NCBI GenBank assembly: GCA_018239715.1
Contig: JAFEGW010000014.1
Span: 1-64,000, forward strand
Direction: 5' to 3'
DNA length: 64,000 nucleotides
Source of the DNA: Verrucomicrobiota bacterium
GTDB lineage: Bacteria; Chlamydiota; Chlamydiia; Chlamydiales; Rhabdochlamydiaceae
Shown: piece after piece, positions 8,942 to 18,330 of the stretch
Position numbering within the stretch: the first letter of the stretch is position 1
Layout of the letters: the number at the start of each line of letters is the position of its first letter
Made by a program: the position numbers and the translations under genes
Notes under the pieces: generated by a model
What the model saw: only the letters and a program-made list of their open reading frames with translations
Database searches by the model: none
Told to the model about the DNA's origin: nothing

Positions 8942-9872
8942 GTAAGACCTGAGTGAGGATTTCTAGAGGAACTTCTATGCAATACTCCCCTGCGCAGGCG
9001 AGAGGTATACCGATCTCTTGGAGCAAAACAAAGCGAGGATAGCCATGGGAGGATTTTTTATCTGTGCGGAGAATATTTAAAATTTCTTCGGGAGAGAATG
9101 CAATAGAAACAGGAGGAAACCGCTCTTCAATCTGCTCTAGAGATTCTTTTTTTAAAAGTCCCATTTCATAGGCCATCCGAGATTCTAAAACGATGCCGGC
9201 AGCGACAGCGCGCCCATGTGAAATCGTATACCGAGAGAGCGTTTCCACTGCATGTCCGATCGTGTGGCCGCAATTCAAAGTGCGGCGGAGCCCTTTTTCA
9301 TGGGGATCCAAGGCAACAATCCGGCGTTTAATCTCAATCGCACGGGCGATCGCATTTTCCAAGGGGATCTTTTCAAATGCTTGAAAAAAACCCGCATCGG
9401 CAATGAGACCGGCTTTGAGCATTTCTACTTTTCCATTGAACATTTCTTCTTCAGGTAGTGTTTTTAGAAAACCCGGATGAATGAGCAAAGATTGAGGAAA
9501 GTAAAATGTGCCGATCATGTTTTTACCCAGCTCGGTGTTGACACCCGTCTTTCCCCCAATGGCAGCATCGACCATCGCGAGAAGCGTGGTGGGAATCAGA
9601 ATTAAATGGACTCCACGGCAAAACGTCGACGCTAGAAACCCCACTAAATCAGTCACAACTCCCCCGCCTAGTGCCAAAAGAGTTGTATCGCGGCCATAAC
9701 CCTGCGATAAAAGAGCGTCTTCGAGCTGCTGTTTGGTTGCGCGAGTCTTAGAAGGCTCCCCTGCTGGAAACGAAAAAAGTTGGATGTCGTGTCCTTGCGC
9801 CTTCAAATGTTCCAGGAGAGTTTTTCCATAGAGCTCTTTCACAAGGTGATCGGTGATGAGCGCATACTTCAT
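8916..9872 (-). CDS. aroB: 3-dehydroquinate synthase
   Basis: AroB converts DAHP to 3-dehydroquinate, using NAD+ and a divalent metal. The NAD-binding segment ALGGGVVTDLVGFLAS and the IPTTLLAMVDAAIGGKTGVN signature are intact. So is the metal-site region with LNCGHTIGHAVE and SHGRAVAAGI. I chose ATG at 9872 because it overlaps the aroC stop in the usual ATGA arrangement; a GTG at 9884 is also in frame. At about 318 residues it is shorter than the usual 350-370, mainly at the N-terminus, as seems common in chlamydial AroB. It sits between aroC and aroDE, with overlaps on both sides that imply translational coupling. Confidence 0.95.
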   Translation of the reverse strand: MKYALITDHLVKELYGKTLLEHLKAQGHDIQLFSFPAGEPSKTRATKQQLEDALLSQGYGRDTTLLALGGGVVTDLVGFLASTFCRGVHLILIPTTLLAMVDAAIGGKTGVNTELGKNMIGTFYFPQSLLIHPGFLKTLPEEEMFNGKVEMLKAGLIADAGFFQAFEKIPLENAIARAIEIKRRIVALDPHEKGLRRTLNCGHTIGHAVETLSRYTISHGRAVAAGIVLESRMAYEMGLLKKESLEQIEERFPPVSIAFSPEEILNILRTDKKSSHGYPRFVLLQEIGIPLACAGEYCIEVPLEILTQVLHDAAMCAC

Positions 9873-10942
9873 AGACGTGCGCACCGATCCATGAGCAGAG
9901 CATCAGCAAGCACTAAGGCAACCATCGCTTCTACCACAGGCACCGCACGGATCGCCACACAAGGATCATGACGCGAGCCGGAGGGAAGTTCCAAAGTGGC
10001 TGACTCCCCTGCTGTTGTTAGAGTAGGTTGGGATTTCCCGATGCTGGAAGGAGGTTTGAAGGCGATCCGGCCCATGAGCGGCATGCCCGTCGAGATACCT
10101 CCCAAGGTTCCCCCAGCGCTATTGGTTTTCGTTTGGATTTTTCCTTCTAGCTTTTCATAGAGGTCGTTATGTGCTGACCCTTGCATCGAGGCCGCTTTAA
10201 ATCCTTCTCCCATTTCAAAACCTTTGGTCGCCGGCAACGACAGAAGAGCTTTCGCAAGATTCGCTTCGAGCTTTTCATAAACCGGATCTCCAAGACCGAC
10301 AGGAACTCCTGTGGCTAGGAATTCGACAACGCCGCCCAGTGAATCTCCTTCGGCTTTCACACGATCGAGCTGAGCGACCATGAGCCTAGAGGCTTCCGGA
10401 TCTGGGCAATAGACCGGACTTGAGGGAACAAAAGTTAGATCACCTGGAGCGGCTTCAATCGACCCGATCTGCTGAATATACGCTTGGACAGAAACGCTGA
10501 AAAGCTGGAGCAGTTTCTTTGCCACAGCACCGGCTGCCACTCGACAGGCAGTTTCGCGCGCAGAAGCTCTTCCACCGCCTCGATGATCAAAAATGCCGTA
10601 TTTAGCGAGGTACGTAAAGTTAGCATGACCCGGGCGCAGTAAATCTTTAAGTGATGTATAAGCCTGAGAATTTGCATCTTGATTGGGAATCAGGATCGAG
10701 ATCGGAGCGCCGGTCGTTTTTCCTTCAAAAACACCGGAGAGGATTTGAGGCTGATCGGGTTCTCGCCTGGGTGATGTATGGGGATTTATGCCAGGAGCGC
10801 GCCGTTGCAGATCGGGAAGAAGATCTTGCTCAGAAAGCTCAAGCCCCGCAGGACATCCATCAATCACGACTCCGATCGCAGGACCGTGCGATTCACCCCA
10901 AGTTGTGATGCGAAAAATATTGCCAAACGAGTTGCTGCCCAT
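9869..10942 (-). CDS. aroC: chorismate synthase
   Basis: This 357-residue protein makes chorismate from EPSP using reduced FMN. The three family signatures are visible: GESHGPAIGVVIDGCPAG near the N-terminus, GGGRASARETACRVAAGAVA near residue 125, and SGSRHDPCVAIRAVPVVEAM near the C-terminus. Length matches the family. The start ATG at 10942 gives MGSNSFGNIFRITTWGESHG, the normal N-terminus. It is the third gene of the five-gene aro set and overlaps aroB by 4 bp. It lies 27 bp downstream of aroK. Confidence 0.97.
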   Translation of the reverse strand: MGSNSFGNIFRITTWGESHGPAIGVVIDGCPAGLELSEQDLLPDLQRRAPGINPHTSPRREPDQPQILSGVFEGKTTGAPISILIPNQDANSQAYTSLKDLLRPGHANFTYLAKYGIFDHRGGGRASARETACRVAAGAVAKKLLQLFSVSVQAYIQQIGSIEAAPGDLTFVPSSPVYCPDPEASRLMVAQLDRVKAEGDSLGGVVEFLATGVPVGLGDPVYEKLEANLAKALLSLPATKGFEMGEGFKAASMQGSAHNDLYEKLEGKIQTKTNSAGGTLGGISTGMPLMGRIAFKPPSSIGKSQPTLTTAGESATLELPSGSRHDPCVAIRAVPVVEAMVALVLADALLMDRCARL

Positions 10943-10969
10943 GAAGGGTTATGATGGCCATTTTAATTT

Positions 10970-11452
10970 TTATTGCCAATGATTTTTGGAAGCTAAAAGT
11001 TCCCACAGATCTTCTTCATGTGCAACTATAAAATCAGCAGCTTGTTCGTAGAGGCCAAGACGTTCTTGATACATCTTTTCAAAAGATACTTCAGGATTTT
11101 GAGGATCCAAAAAAGCTGGAAAAGGCTCGACTAAGAGACGCCGCTTGAGCTCTTCTTTTTCGACTTGGAGGTAGATAAGCTTCCCGAGGTTTTTTAAAGC
11201 CATGGCATTTTCGGGATCTATGATAGCTCCCCCGCCTGTGGCTATCACCGTATTTTGAAAATCGGCTAAAGCTCGAATCACCTCTTTTTCAATTTCTCGA
11301 AAAGCCTCAGGGCCTTGCAGATAGAGCGCCCTGCAATTTTTCGAGACAAGCTCATCCGTGTCGATGAAATGTCGACCTGTTTTTTCCGCGATTTTTTTTC
11401 CGAGGGTGGTTTTACCTGAAGACTTGAATCCAATCAGGATGATGTTACTCAA
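10970..11452 (-). CDS. aroK: shikimate kinase
   Basis: This small P-loop kinase phosphorylates shikimate at O3. Walker A is GFKSSGKTTLGKKIA at the N-terminus, followed by FIDTDELV (shikimate-binding Asp), FREIEKEVI and the GGGAI motif in VIATGGGAIIDPENA. No ATG fits. The frame extends to a TTG at 11464, but the TTG at 11452 sits 6 bases after a GGAG and is my choice. It overlaps the aroA stop by 8 bp, so translation is probably coupled. C. trachomatis has the same gene between aroA and aroC. A mononucleotide kinase is excluded by the GGG shikimate signature. Confidence 0.93.
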   Translation of the reverse strand: MSNIILIGFKSSGKTTLGKKIAEKTGRHFIDTDELVSKNCRALYLQGPEAFREIEKEVIRALADFQNTVIATGGGAIIDPENAMALKNLGKLIYLQVEKEELKRRLLVEPFPAFLDPQNPEVSFEKMYQERLGLYEQAADFIVAHEEDLWELLASKNHWQ

Positions 11453-12710
11453 TCTTTGCTCCAATATCCCTCAGACGGTCAAAGAAGCCTGGAAAACTCT
11501 TAGGCACCACTTCGACTCCGTTAATGACTGTCTCCCCTTCTGCCGCCAGGCCCGCAACTGTCAACGACATCGCCATTCGATGGTCAGCATAGCTCTCTGT
11601 TAAAGCGCCTTTCAAGGTCGACGGCTCGATGATCATGCCATCTGCTTGTTCGATAATGCGGGCGCCCATTTTTTTCAGCTCGGAAACAATCGATTGGATC
11701 CGATCGCATTCTTTAAAGCGCGCGATCTTTCCGCCGACAATTTCGGTTGTTCCTTCTGCAAAGCAACCCAGCACGGGAAGCAAGGTGATCGCATCGATAA
11801 AGCTGCTAACGTCAATCTTACAGCCTTTCAAGCGCGATCCGGGCAAAACAGTGAGAGAATGTCCCTCGATGTGGAATTTCGCGCCCATTTCTTGGAGAAG
11901 TGTCACCAGTTCTTTATCGCCTTGTGCATCTTTAAAATCGACCCCTTCAATTGTCAGTTGAGAATTTGTAATGAGAGCGGCGGCAATGGGATACGCAGCA
12001 GAACTCCAATCAGCAGGAACAAAATAATCAAAACCTTCAATAGTCGAGCCCCCGGGAATCAGATATTTTTCATGATTGTCATTTTCATAAGGAATGCCGA
12101 ACTTGTCGAACCAGCTGAGCGTCAAATCAACAAACGGTTTTTCGCCGGGATTTGTAACAAAAAGCTCTGTTTTAGAAGGAGCAAACGCCGCTGCTATCAA
12201 AAGCCCGGAGACAGGTTGTGAATCTTCTCCCTCAATGAGGGCTGTTCCTCCTTTCAGAGGCCCTTTCATAATAATCGGAGCATGATCATCTCCGCGGGAA
12301 GAGACGGCAAAAGCTCCGAGCTGAGTCAGCCCCTCTAAAAGCGGCTTCACAGGACGCCGATGGCGGATAGAAGGGTCTCCGGTGATGACCGTATATCCTT
12401 CCGTCAGTGCACTGATCGCTCCGATAAAACGAAGCACAATGCCGGAGTTGCCTGCATCGATCACATCTTCGGCTGGACGCAGGCCTCCTTCAACTTCGAG
12501 GATCTCGGGCATCACTTTGATCTGAGCTCCAAGCAAACGGCAGGCGTTAATCATAGCCTCCGTATCGGGAGAATGTAGATAATTGCGGATGATACTGCGA
12601 CCTTGGGCCAAAGTCGCGAAACTCAAGGCTCGCATCGTTTGAGACTTCGAGGGAGGAATTTTATGAACTCCTCGCAGTGAAGAAGCTTGGATGCGAACCT
12701 TTTTGGACAT
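11445..12710 (-). CDS. aroA: 3-phosphoshikimate 1-carboxyvinyltransferase (EPSP synthase)
   Basis: This 421-residue enzyme joins shikimate-3-phosphate and PEP to make EPSP. It shows PSKSQTMRALSFATLAQG (PEP/S3P Lys and Arg), NSGIVLRFIGA (the PEP-binding loop, usually GNAGTA in class I enzymes), and the late signature ESYADHRMAMSLTVAGLAAEG. The loop reads DAGNSGIVLRF rather than LGNAGTAMR, so it looks like a divergent, class II-like version. The ATG at 12710 overlaps the upstream FKBP stop by 1 bp (TAATG), tying it to that gene. It is the first aro enzyme in the operon. Confidence 0.94.
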   Translation of the reverse strand: MSKKVRIQASSLRGVHKIPPSKSQTMRALSFATLAQGRSIIRNYLHSPDTEAMINACRLLGAQIKVMPEILEVEGGLRPAEDVIDAGNSGIVLRFIGAISALTEGYTVITGDPSIRHRRPVKPLLEGLTQLGAFAVSSRGDDHAPIIMKGPLKGGTALIEGEDSQPVSGLLIAAAFAPSKTELFVTNPGEKPFVDLTLSWFDKFGIPYENDNHEKYLIPGGSTIEGFDYFVPADWSSAAYPIAAALITNSQLTIEGVDFKDAQGDKELVTLLQEMGAKFHIEGHSLTVLPGSRLKGCKIDVSSFIDAITLLPVLGCFAEGTTEIVGGKIARFKECDRIQSIVSELKKMGARIIEQADGMIIEPSTLKGALTESYADHRMAMSLTVAGLAAEGETVINGVEVVPKSFPGFFDRLRDIGAKIE

Positions 12711-13324
12711 TAGTTAATGCCGAGAAGTTCCATTTCGAACACTAACGTCGTGCAAGGGCCGATCTCGTTGCCAAAACCTGCTTCTCCATAAGCGAGGTAA
12801 TGAGGAACCACGATCTGCCATCGATCTCCGACTTGCATATGCTGCAGCGCTTCGGACCAGCCGGGAATGACGCGGTTCACGGGGAACACTTGCGGCTTAC
12901 CTCTCTCGTAACTGCTATCAAAAATAGCGCCGTTGATAAAGCTTCCACGGTAATGGACGGAAACGACATCGGTGATGCTCGGTTTAGGTCCTGTGCCATT
13001 GTGGAGAACTTTGTATTGGAGTCCGCTCTTGAGGACTTTGACGCCGTCTTTTTGTTTGTTCTCTTCTAAGAAGGCTTCTCCTTCTTGACGGTTTTGCTCG
13101 GTCATTTTCGCTAAGTACATCTTTTGCTGCTGCTCGATTTGCTGGCGCAGGGCTTGCATGATCGATTGGATCTCTTCCGGGGATAATTGGGGATTTCCAT
13201 CGGTCACCCCGTCTTGAAAACCTTTTTGGAGAAGGGCTTGGTCCATATCGCTGAACTGTCGCTTTAAATTTTTACCTGTCTCGAGACCAATGCAATAACT
13301 GACTTTTTCACGTGTAGAATTCAT
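12710..13324 (-). CDS. FKBP-type peptidyl-prolyl cis-trans isomerase
   Basis: This 204-residue protein has a helical dimerisation-type N-terminal half (residues 1-90, with KVSYCIGLETGKNL and long Gln-rich helices) and a C-terminal FKBP domain. The domain shows VSVHYRGSFINGAIFDSSY, VIPGWSEALQHMQVGDRW and YGEAGFGNEIGPCTTLVFEMEL. This is the Mip/FkpA architecture, but no signal peptide is present, so a cytoplasmic role is likely unless the start is wrong. It would assist folding by proline isomerisation. It leads the aro operon, with a one-base overlap to aroA. An AT-rich gap of about 58 bp separates it from the divergent rluA-type gene, where the promoter should lie. Confidence 0.92.
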   Translation of the reverse strand: MNSTREKVSYCIGLETGKNLKRQFSDMDQALLQKGFQDGVTDGNPQLSPEEIQSIMQALRQQIEQQQKMYLAKMTEQNRQEGEAFLEENKQKDGVKVLKSGLQYKVLHNGTGPKPSITDVVSVHYRGSFINGAIFDSSYERGKPQVFPVNRVIPGWSEALQHMQVGDRWQIVVPHYLAYGEAGFGNEIGPCTTLVFEMELLGIN

Positions 13325-13382
13325 ATCACACTCCTATTTTAGGAAATATATAACGCAGGTTTGAAAACCTATCAAGCTCATA

Positions 13383-14297
13383 ATGTCAAAATATGGTAGA
13401 ATGGTGGCTATGAAAACGAAAATTCAAGAAAAAACTTCACTTTTGACCGTTTTGCAACAACTCAGCCCCGATAGCTCAAAAAATACTTTAAAGTCTTGGG
13501 TTGAGCAAGGCAGGGTCTCTGTGGATAATGTCCGGGTCGACACCTATATGCAAGAGCTTCTTCCCGGGCAAGAAGTTACCATCGGCCACAAAGTCTCTTT
13601 TTCAGATGCAGGAGTCAAAATCCTCTACGAAGACCGTGACCTCGTCGTGATTGAAAAACCGAATCGCTTATTAACGGTAGCCAGCCTCTCAGAAACCGAA
13701 AGGACTGTCCATACGATCTTAAAAAGACGCCTGCGGCGGATGGTCTATCCTGTCCACCGGCTAGACCGCGATACCTCCGGAGTGATGATTTTCGCTTACA
13801 CGCCTGAAGCCCGCGACCACCTTAAGGAGCAATTTTTAAAGCACTCCATTGAACGAGTCTATTACGCTTATGTCGAAGGAACTCCCTCCCCTAAAAAAGG
13901 GACCTGGCGCAGCCATTTAATCGAAGATGATTTTTACTATGTGAAGAGCATCGATGAAGAACCTCAAAGGCGCTATGCAAAAACTCCTCTAAAGCCGTCT
14001 TTTAAAATTAAAAAAGAGGATGCTCCTAAACTTGCCATCACCCATTACGAAGTGATCGAAGAAAAGAAAGACATCTCTCTGGTGAAGTTCAAACTAGAGA
14101 CAGGCCGTAAAAATCAGATCCGCGTCCATGCTTCAGAAGCGGGTTTTCCTATTGTCGGAGATTGTAAATATGGAGCTCAGACTCAGCGGCGCGGCAGGCT
14201 CTGCCTCCATGCGCACATCTTAGGCTTTGAGCATCCCACCAAGCAAAAGAAGATGAGATTCATTTCTCCCCTACCGGCTTATTTTTCAACTCTCTAA
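13383..14297 (+). CDS. RluA-family pseudouridine synthase
   Basis: This protein of about 300 residues has an N-terminal S4 RNA-binding domain (SWVEQGRVSVDNVRVD) and an RluA catalytic domain. The catalytic Asp is in VHRLDRDTSGVMIFA. Further family features are KPNRLLTVA and LETGRKNQIRVHASEAGFPIVGD. It would isomerise uridines in rRNA or tRNA; the exact target cannot be told from sequence. ATG at 13383 is the longest start. ATG at 13410 (MKTKIQEKT) is just as likely, since the upstream bases contain a TATGGTAGAAT that could be part of the promoter. Transcribed divergently from the FKBP-aro operon. Confidence 0.93.
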   Translation: MSKYGRMVAMKTKIQEKTSLLTVLQQLSPDSSKNTLKSWVEQGRVSVDNVRVDTYMQELLPGQEVTIGHKVSFSDAGVKILYEDRDLVVIEKPNRLLTVASLSETERTVHTILKRRLRRMVYPVHRLDRDTSGVMIFAYTPEARDHLKEQFLKHSIERVYYAYVEGTPSPKKGTWRSHLIEDDFYYVKSIDEEPQRRYAKTPLKPSFKIKKEDAPKLAITHYEVIEEKKDISLVKFKLETGRKNQIRVHASEAGFPIVGDCKYGAQTQRRGRLCLHAHILGFEHPTKQKKMRFISPLPAYFSTL

Positions 14298-14390
14298 CAC
14301 ATGAACCATGGAAGAGATTAGTTATTGAAAATGACACCTATCAATAGCCAAAGTAAGGATGAACAAGTCGCAATGATTTAACCTGAATAC

Positions 14391-14418
14391 AAAAAAATCC
14401 CTCCATGCAGGAGGGATT
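14391..14418 (-). terminator. intrinsic terminator for the GMC oxidoreductase gene
   Basis: On the minus strand, AATCCCTCC, a TGCAT loop and GGAGGGATT form a 9-bp perfect stem, followed by a run of T. It begins 16 bp after the stop codon at 14434. Confidence 0.85.
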
Positions 14419-14433
14419 GAATTCAATATTCCA

Positions 14434-16722
14434 CTATTTTGAGTGTGCAGAAAGTATGTCTGCAGCGATTTTTTCACCCATCACATACAGAGTTCCATTG
14501 GGCCAATAGACAGTCACAGGGATGATACTGTTATCGCAAACTCGCAGGCCTTTGATTCCATAAACGCGTCCCTTCTGATCGACAACAGCTAGTGGGTCGC
14601 TCGAGATTCCCATCTTACAAGTTCCTCCGGCATGGTGACCTCCCACATGGGTCTTCAAAAATGAGGTTAATCGAGCCTGATCCACATCCGCCATCGATGT
14701 AAAGTTGGTAACCCCGGGAACCAGAATGTCTGCTGGTGCGGGATACAATAAATTTAGAAAGTAACCCGACGGTTGCAGCGCTAGCATCATTGGCAGCACC
14801 GTGTTATTCATGATATCTAACCAATCCTGTAAATCCTGGGGATCTTGAAGATAGTTAAACACGATCTTGGGCGGCACTGTAGGATCATCCGATACCAGTT
14901 TGACATAACCTTCCGTCCGATTATTTTCTTCCTGCTCAATCAGCATGCTCATGATTGAGTTAGGATCGACGATGATAGGCTGGAAATAAGGCGGCGTACA
15001 AGGGACCACTGGATTGGCGCAAGCTTGGGTAGGATCTAACAAAATATTGTTAAAATCATTCCTCACATAAGATTGTAGGATGGAAGGAAGATTTTTTGTT
15101 CCCACCCAATTCTTTTGCACAAAGGGATCGGTCGCCTCAAGCGAGGTAATTCCGACAGTATTTCCAATCAAGATTTGGAAGTTGGGATACGGTTGAGATA
15201 CGGTCGACTTCGCTGTCAATAGCCCCACACTTTGAGTATTTGTTGTCCCTGTCATGATCTGCCAGAAAGGAAATAATTCTTGGTTATCTACTAGATGTTT
15301 TCCAACTCCCGGCAAATGTTTTTTGGTTTTAATTCCCACACTCTTGAGTTCATCTTTATCTCCAATACCTGACAGCATCAGAAGCTGAGGAGAGTTGAAG
15401 ACGCCTGCACACACGATGACTTCCTTCCTTGCATACACTCGACGAGTCCCTTTCTTCTTAGCCTTTTGACTATTGAGTGCTGCATCTCCCGTCGATCCGC
15501 CGTAGCCAGCATTGGCGTCAGGATTTCGACCTGTTTGATAGATATTCCATCCTTCTAAATACTCCACCCCTTTGGCTTCTTTACCCTTTTCTGAAATCAG
15601 CACTTTTGTCACAAACACTTCAGACTTGATGGTCAAATTAGGTCTTTTTTGTGCCGCATATAAGTAGGTATTGGCAGCCGAAGCTCTTTGAGTGGGTGTC
15701 AGACCTGTAAGCCCCAAACTAGCGAACTCAGGAGGATATTGAAATCCTCCATCCTGATAAGGATTATAGACATTATTGATATCAACAGCCACGGATTGAC
15801 CCGGAGGTACAATGGTACTGCCAGGTGCTTGAAGACTTTGCGTCAGGTTAGATAAACTCAAGCCACCCTGAGCTGCTCCAGTCGGCCAATCGGCATCGAC
15901 TAAAAAAGTAGGATATGCAAACGGGGCCAACGTTGTATTGACAATATTCTGAAGGATACCTGGGACAAAGTTGGTGGGATCAAATAACGCAGGCGCTTGG
16001 TAAATCAAAGGAACCATTCCATTGAATCCGTAAAATACCGGGTCAAAAGAACCGATATGTCCGAGCGGCACAGCAGGATTATAAAGCGTAAAGAATCCAC
16101 TAAAGATTTGTGAGCGATTTTCTACCAACTTATAAAAACTTTGGATATTGTCAAAAGACCATTCATTTAGACCTAAGGCAGCCCACTGATTCCAGTTTTG
16201 AGGAGGATTTCGGACTGTGATGCTCACATTGTGCGAAGTGCAGCCTCCCCAGCCTGAGTGTCTAGCATACGTAGTACTCCGTAGAGGATCAGGTCCGTTG
16301 TAATCTTCTCTTTCATAAAAGTGCCAAGCTCCAAATCCCCTGCTAATGAGAGGGCCAATGAAAGTTCCCGTTAGGGTTGGAGTACCGCGGACGTATTGTC
16401 CCCAATGGAAATCCCCCGGTTGAGGAATATTTGCCGGCGAGGCTATGGGGAGGATTTCAGGAAGACGCGCATCATCGCGGCCTGCCTCAAGGACACAAAC
16501 CGTAAATTTTCCATTTTCACTCAAACGGTTAGCTAAGACGCAACCTGCATTACCTGCTCCCACGATCACGAAATCGTATTCATTGCAACTGTCCGAACGA
16601 TGCGTTTTAGAACACCGCTTTTTCTCGCCATCTCTTGATTTATCATTAGCACTTAAGAGCATGGGCAGAAAGGATAAAGCAAAAAAGGCGCCTAAGCTTC
16701 TCAATGTTCTGCTGGACATCAT
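14434..16722 (-). CDS. secreted GMC-family flavin oxidoreductase (choline/glucose dehydrogenase-like)
   Basis: This 762-residue protein begins with a signal peptide (LGAFFALSFLPMLLSA). The FAD dinucleotide-binding fold follows at residues 50-80 (DFVIVGAGNAGCVLANRL), with VLEAGRDD at the end of the second strand. GMC hallmarks follow: HSGWGGCTSHN, KEVIVCAGVFNSPQLLMLSGIG and, at the active site, HVGGHHAGGTCKMG. The normal final NPN-type signature is present as VYWPNGTLYVMGEKIA. Typical GMC enzymes are about 540 residues, so there are roughly 200 extra residues, mostly in the substrate-binding half. It would oxidise an alcohol in the periplasm or outside the cell; substrate unknown. Strong terminator downstream. 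Confidence 0.88.
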   Translation of the reverse strand: MMSSRTLRSLGAFFALSFLPMLLSANDKSRDGEKKRCSKTHRSDSCNEYDFVIVGAGNAGCVLANRLSENGKFTVCVLEAGRDDARLPEILPIASPANIPQPGDFHWGQYVRGTPTLTGTFIGPLISRGFGAWHFYEREDYNGPDPLRSTTYARHSGWGGCTSHNVSITVRNPPQNWNQWAALGLNEWSFDNIQSFYKLVENRSQIFSGFFTLYNPAVPLGHIGSFDPVFYGFNGMVPLIYQAPALFDPTNFVPGILQNIVNTTLAPFAYPTFLVDADWPTGAAQGGLSLSNLTQSLQAPGSTIVPPGQSVAVDINNVYNPYQDGGFQYPPEFASLGLTGLTPTQRASAANTYLYAAQKRPNLTIKSEVFVTKVLISEKGKEAKGVEYLEGWNIYQTGRNPDANAGYGGSTGDAALNSQKAKKKGTRRVYARKEVIVCAGVFNSPQLLMLSGIGDKDELKSVGIKTKKHLPGVGKHLVDNQELFPFWQIMTGTTNTQSVGLLTAKSTVSQPYPNFQILIGNTVGITSLEATDPFVQKNWVGTKNLPSILQSYVRNDFNNILLDPTQACANPVVPCTPPYFQPIIVDPNSIMSMLIEQEENNRTEGYVKLVSDDPTVPPKIVFNYLQDPQDLQDWLDIMNNTVLPMMLALQPSGYFLNLLYPAPADILVPGVTNFTSMADVDQARLTSFLKTHVGGHHAGGTCKMGISSDPLAVVDQKGRVYGIKGLRVCDNSIIPVTVYWPNGTLYVMGEKIAADILSAHSK

Positions 16723-16856
16723 TTTCCTCTGTTTATGGGTTGAGCATCTTCGCTATTTTATTGACCCTTCCAAATAAGTAAAATAAAAACTTTGATGGAA
16801 GTTGCCTTAAAATTCACCTTTTCATAATGTGCAGTTAACTACTGGAGGAGATTTCC

Positions 16857-17543
16857 TTGAGAAAAACGGTAATTTTTTTAGCTTCGGGCATGTTTGCAAT
16901 TTCTAGCCTATTCGCTGCGGATTGCAAGCCCACACCTAAATGCACTCCTCCGTCCAAAAAGACACCTCCTAAACAGACTTGTGACGAGAACATTTGTAAT
17001 CCCACCCACTGGAGTCTGGAGCTTCGGGGTGCAGCCTTCATTCCTTTAAAGAAGCAATTGCGCGATATTTATGGCTCGGGGCTTCCCACGATAGAACTCG
17101 AAGGCTCTTATAGCCTGCTAAAAGATTTCTGGCTTTCATGCGATCAGTTATTACTATGGGGAAATGTAGGATGGACCTTTAAGACAGGTGAAACCCTCGG
17201 CGCTGGTTATTACACACGACTGAACTTAGTCCCTATCAGTCTAGGCATCGAATATCAAATCTATTTAGGTAAAGGTTTTGATTTTTATTTTGGAATCGGC
17301 CCCACTTATAGTTTTTTACGGATTGAGAATTACGATTTCGTCGATCGACACCATATCCGCAAAAGTCAATGGGGGCTAACAACCAAAACAGGTTTTCGCT
17401 ATACGTTCTTCACCAACTATTTCATCGATGTATTTACGGATTACTATTATACCCAGTTTGGCAAGATGCATGACTCCATTCAGAGCATAGACAATCATTT
17501 CAGCGGCTTCATTATCGGCGGCGGATTCGGCGGTAAGTGGTAA
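16857..17543 (+). CDS. small outer-membrane beta-barrel-like protein
   Basis: This 228-residue protein starts at TTG 16857, chosen because GGAGGAG lies 6 bases upstream (16844-16850) and the frame then opens with a clean signal peptide, MRKTVIFLASGMFAISSLFA. A short Cys/Pro/Lys-rich linker follows (CKPTPKCTPPSKKTPPKQTC). The rest alternates hydrophobic and polar residues with many Tyr, Phe and Gly, and ends in FSGFIIGGGFGGKW, as expected for a barrel ending in an aromatic residue. Cysteines in the linker may form disulfide cross-links like those of chlamydial envelope proteins. An OmpW/OmpA-like small porin is a fair guess. Convergent with glpF. Confidence 0.8.
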   Translation: MRKTVIFLASGMFAISSLFAADCKPTPKCTPPSKKTPPKQTCDENICNPTHWSLELRGAAFIPLKKQLRDIYGSGLPTIELEGSYSLLKDFWLSCDQLLLWGNVGWTFKTGETLGAGYYTRLNLVPISLGIEYQIYLGKGFDFYFGIGPTYSFLRIENYDFVDRHHIRKSQWGLTTKTGFRYTFFTNYFIDVFTDYYYTQFGKMHDSIQSIDNHFSGFIIGGGFGGKW

Positions 17544-17550
17544 ATCAGAC

Positions 17551-18282
17551 TTACAAAAAAGCTTTCAGCGGCTGAATATACAGCAGATAGATCAATGCGC
17601 CCAGCGCACCACCCAAAAGGGGGGCCACAATGGGTATCCAAGAATACGCCCAGTCGGCTGACCCTTTTCCTTTGATGGGAAGAACCGCGTAGGCAATGCG
17701 CGGCCCCAGATCACGGACAGGATTGATGGCATAGCCTGTTGGCCCGCCGAGAGAAAGGCCGATCGCAAAAATCAAGATCCCCACCGCATACGGCCCCATT
17801 CCGCTGGCGATCCCATTATGCATATCAAAAATCCCGAGGACTCCGAGCAGTAGCACAAAGGTCCCGATCAGTTCGCAGACGAAATTCCAGGTATAATTGC
17901 GAATTGCAGGCTGCGTGGCAAAACTGAGGAGCTTCATTTGAGGATCGGGCGTTTTTTGCCAATGAGGAAAATACGAAAACCAAACCAAAACAGCCCCTAG
18001 AAGAGCACCGATAAACTGTCCCGAAAGATATAAGGGGATGAGGTCCCAAGCTGTTTTCTTGGCGATACAAAAACCTAACGTGACGGCAGGATTATAATGG
18101 CCGCCGCTTGCCCAGCCGGTGATATAAACGGCCATCGCCACCGCAAATCCCCACCCGGCGCTGATGACAATCCATCCGCTATTATGCCCTTTCGTTCTTG
18201 TCAGCAAAACATTGGCGACAACCCCATTGCCGAGCAACACTAAGATCATGGTGCCTATAAGTTCACCCCAAAAAATACTCAT
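17551..18282 (-). CDS. glpF: glycerol uptake facilitator (aquaglyceroporin)
   Basis: This 243-residue, six-helix MIP-family channel should pass glycerol across the inner membrane. The first NPA box is in GGHYNPAVTLGF (residues 60-71). The second reads GYAINPVRDLGPR, that is NPV instead of NPA, while the Asp after the Arg marks an aquaglyceroporin. The start at ATG 18282 is favoured by AGAGGAGAA just upstream; a longer frame to 18321 exists. It is divergent from glpK, with only 48 bp between start codons, so both promoters and any regulator site must fit there or lie inside the genes. Clear functional partner of glpK and glpD. Confidence 0.93.
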   Translation of the reverse strand: MSIFWGELIGTMILVLLGNGVVANVLLTRTKGHNSGWIVISAGWGFAVAMAVYITGWASGGHYNPAVTLGFCIAKKTAWDLIPLYLSGQFIGALLGAVLVWFSYFPHWQKTPDPQMKLLSFATQPAIRNYTWNFVCELIGTFVLLLGVLGIFDMHNGIASGMGPYAVGILIFAIGLSLGGPTGYAINPVRDLGPRIAYAVLPIKGKGSADWAYSWIPIVAPLLGGALGALIYLLYIQPLKAFL

Positions 18283-18330
18283 TGAACTTCTCCTCTTGAA
18301 AACAAAACTATAAATGCCCAATTTAAAAAT

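Noticed and set aside
11646-12221. 191-codon plus-strand frame inside aroA
   Set aside because: It lies fully opposite aroA, whose family signatures are clear, and its translation has no recognisable motif. It is a shadow of minus-strand codon use.
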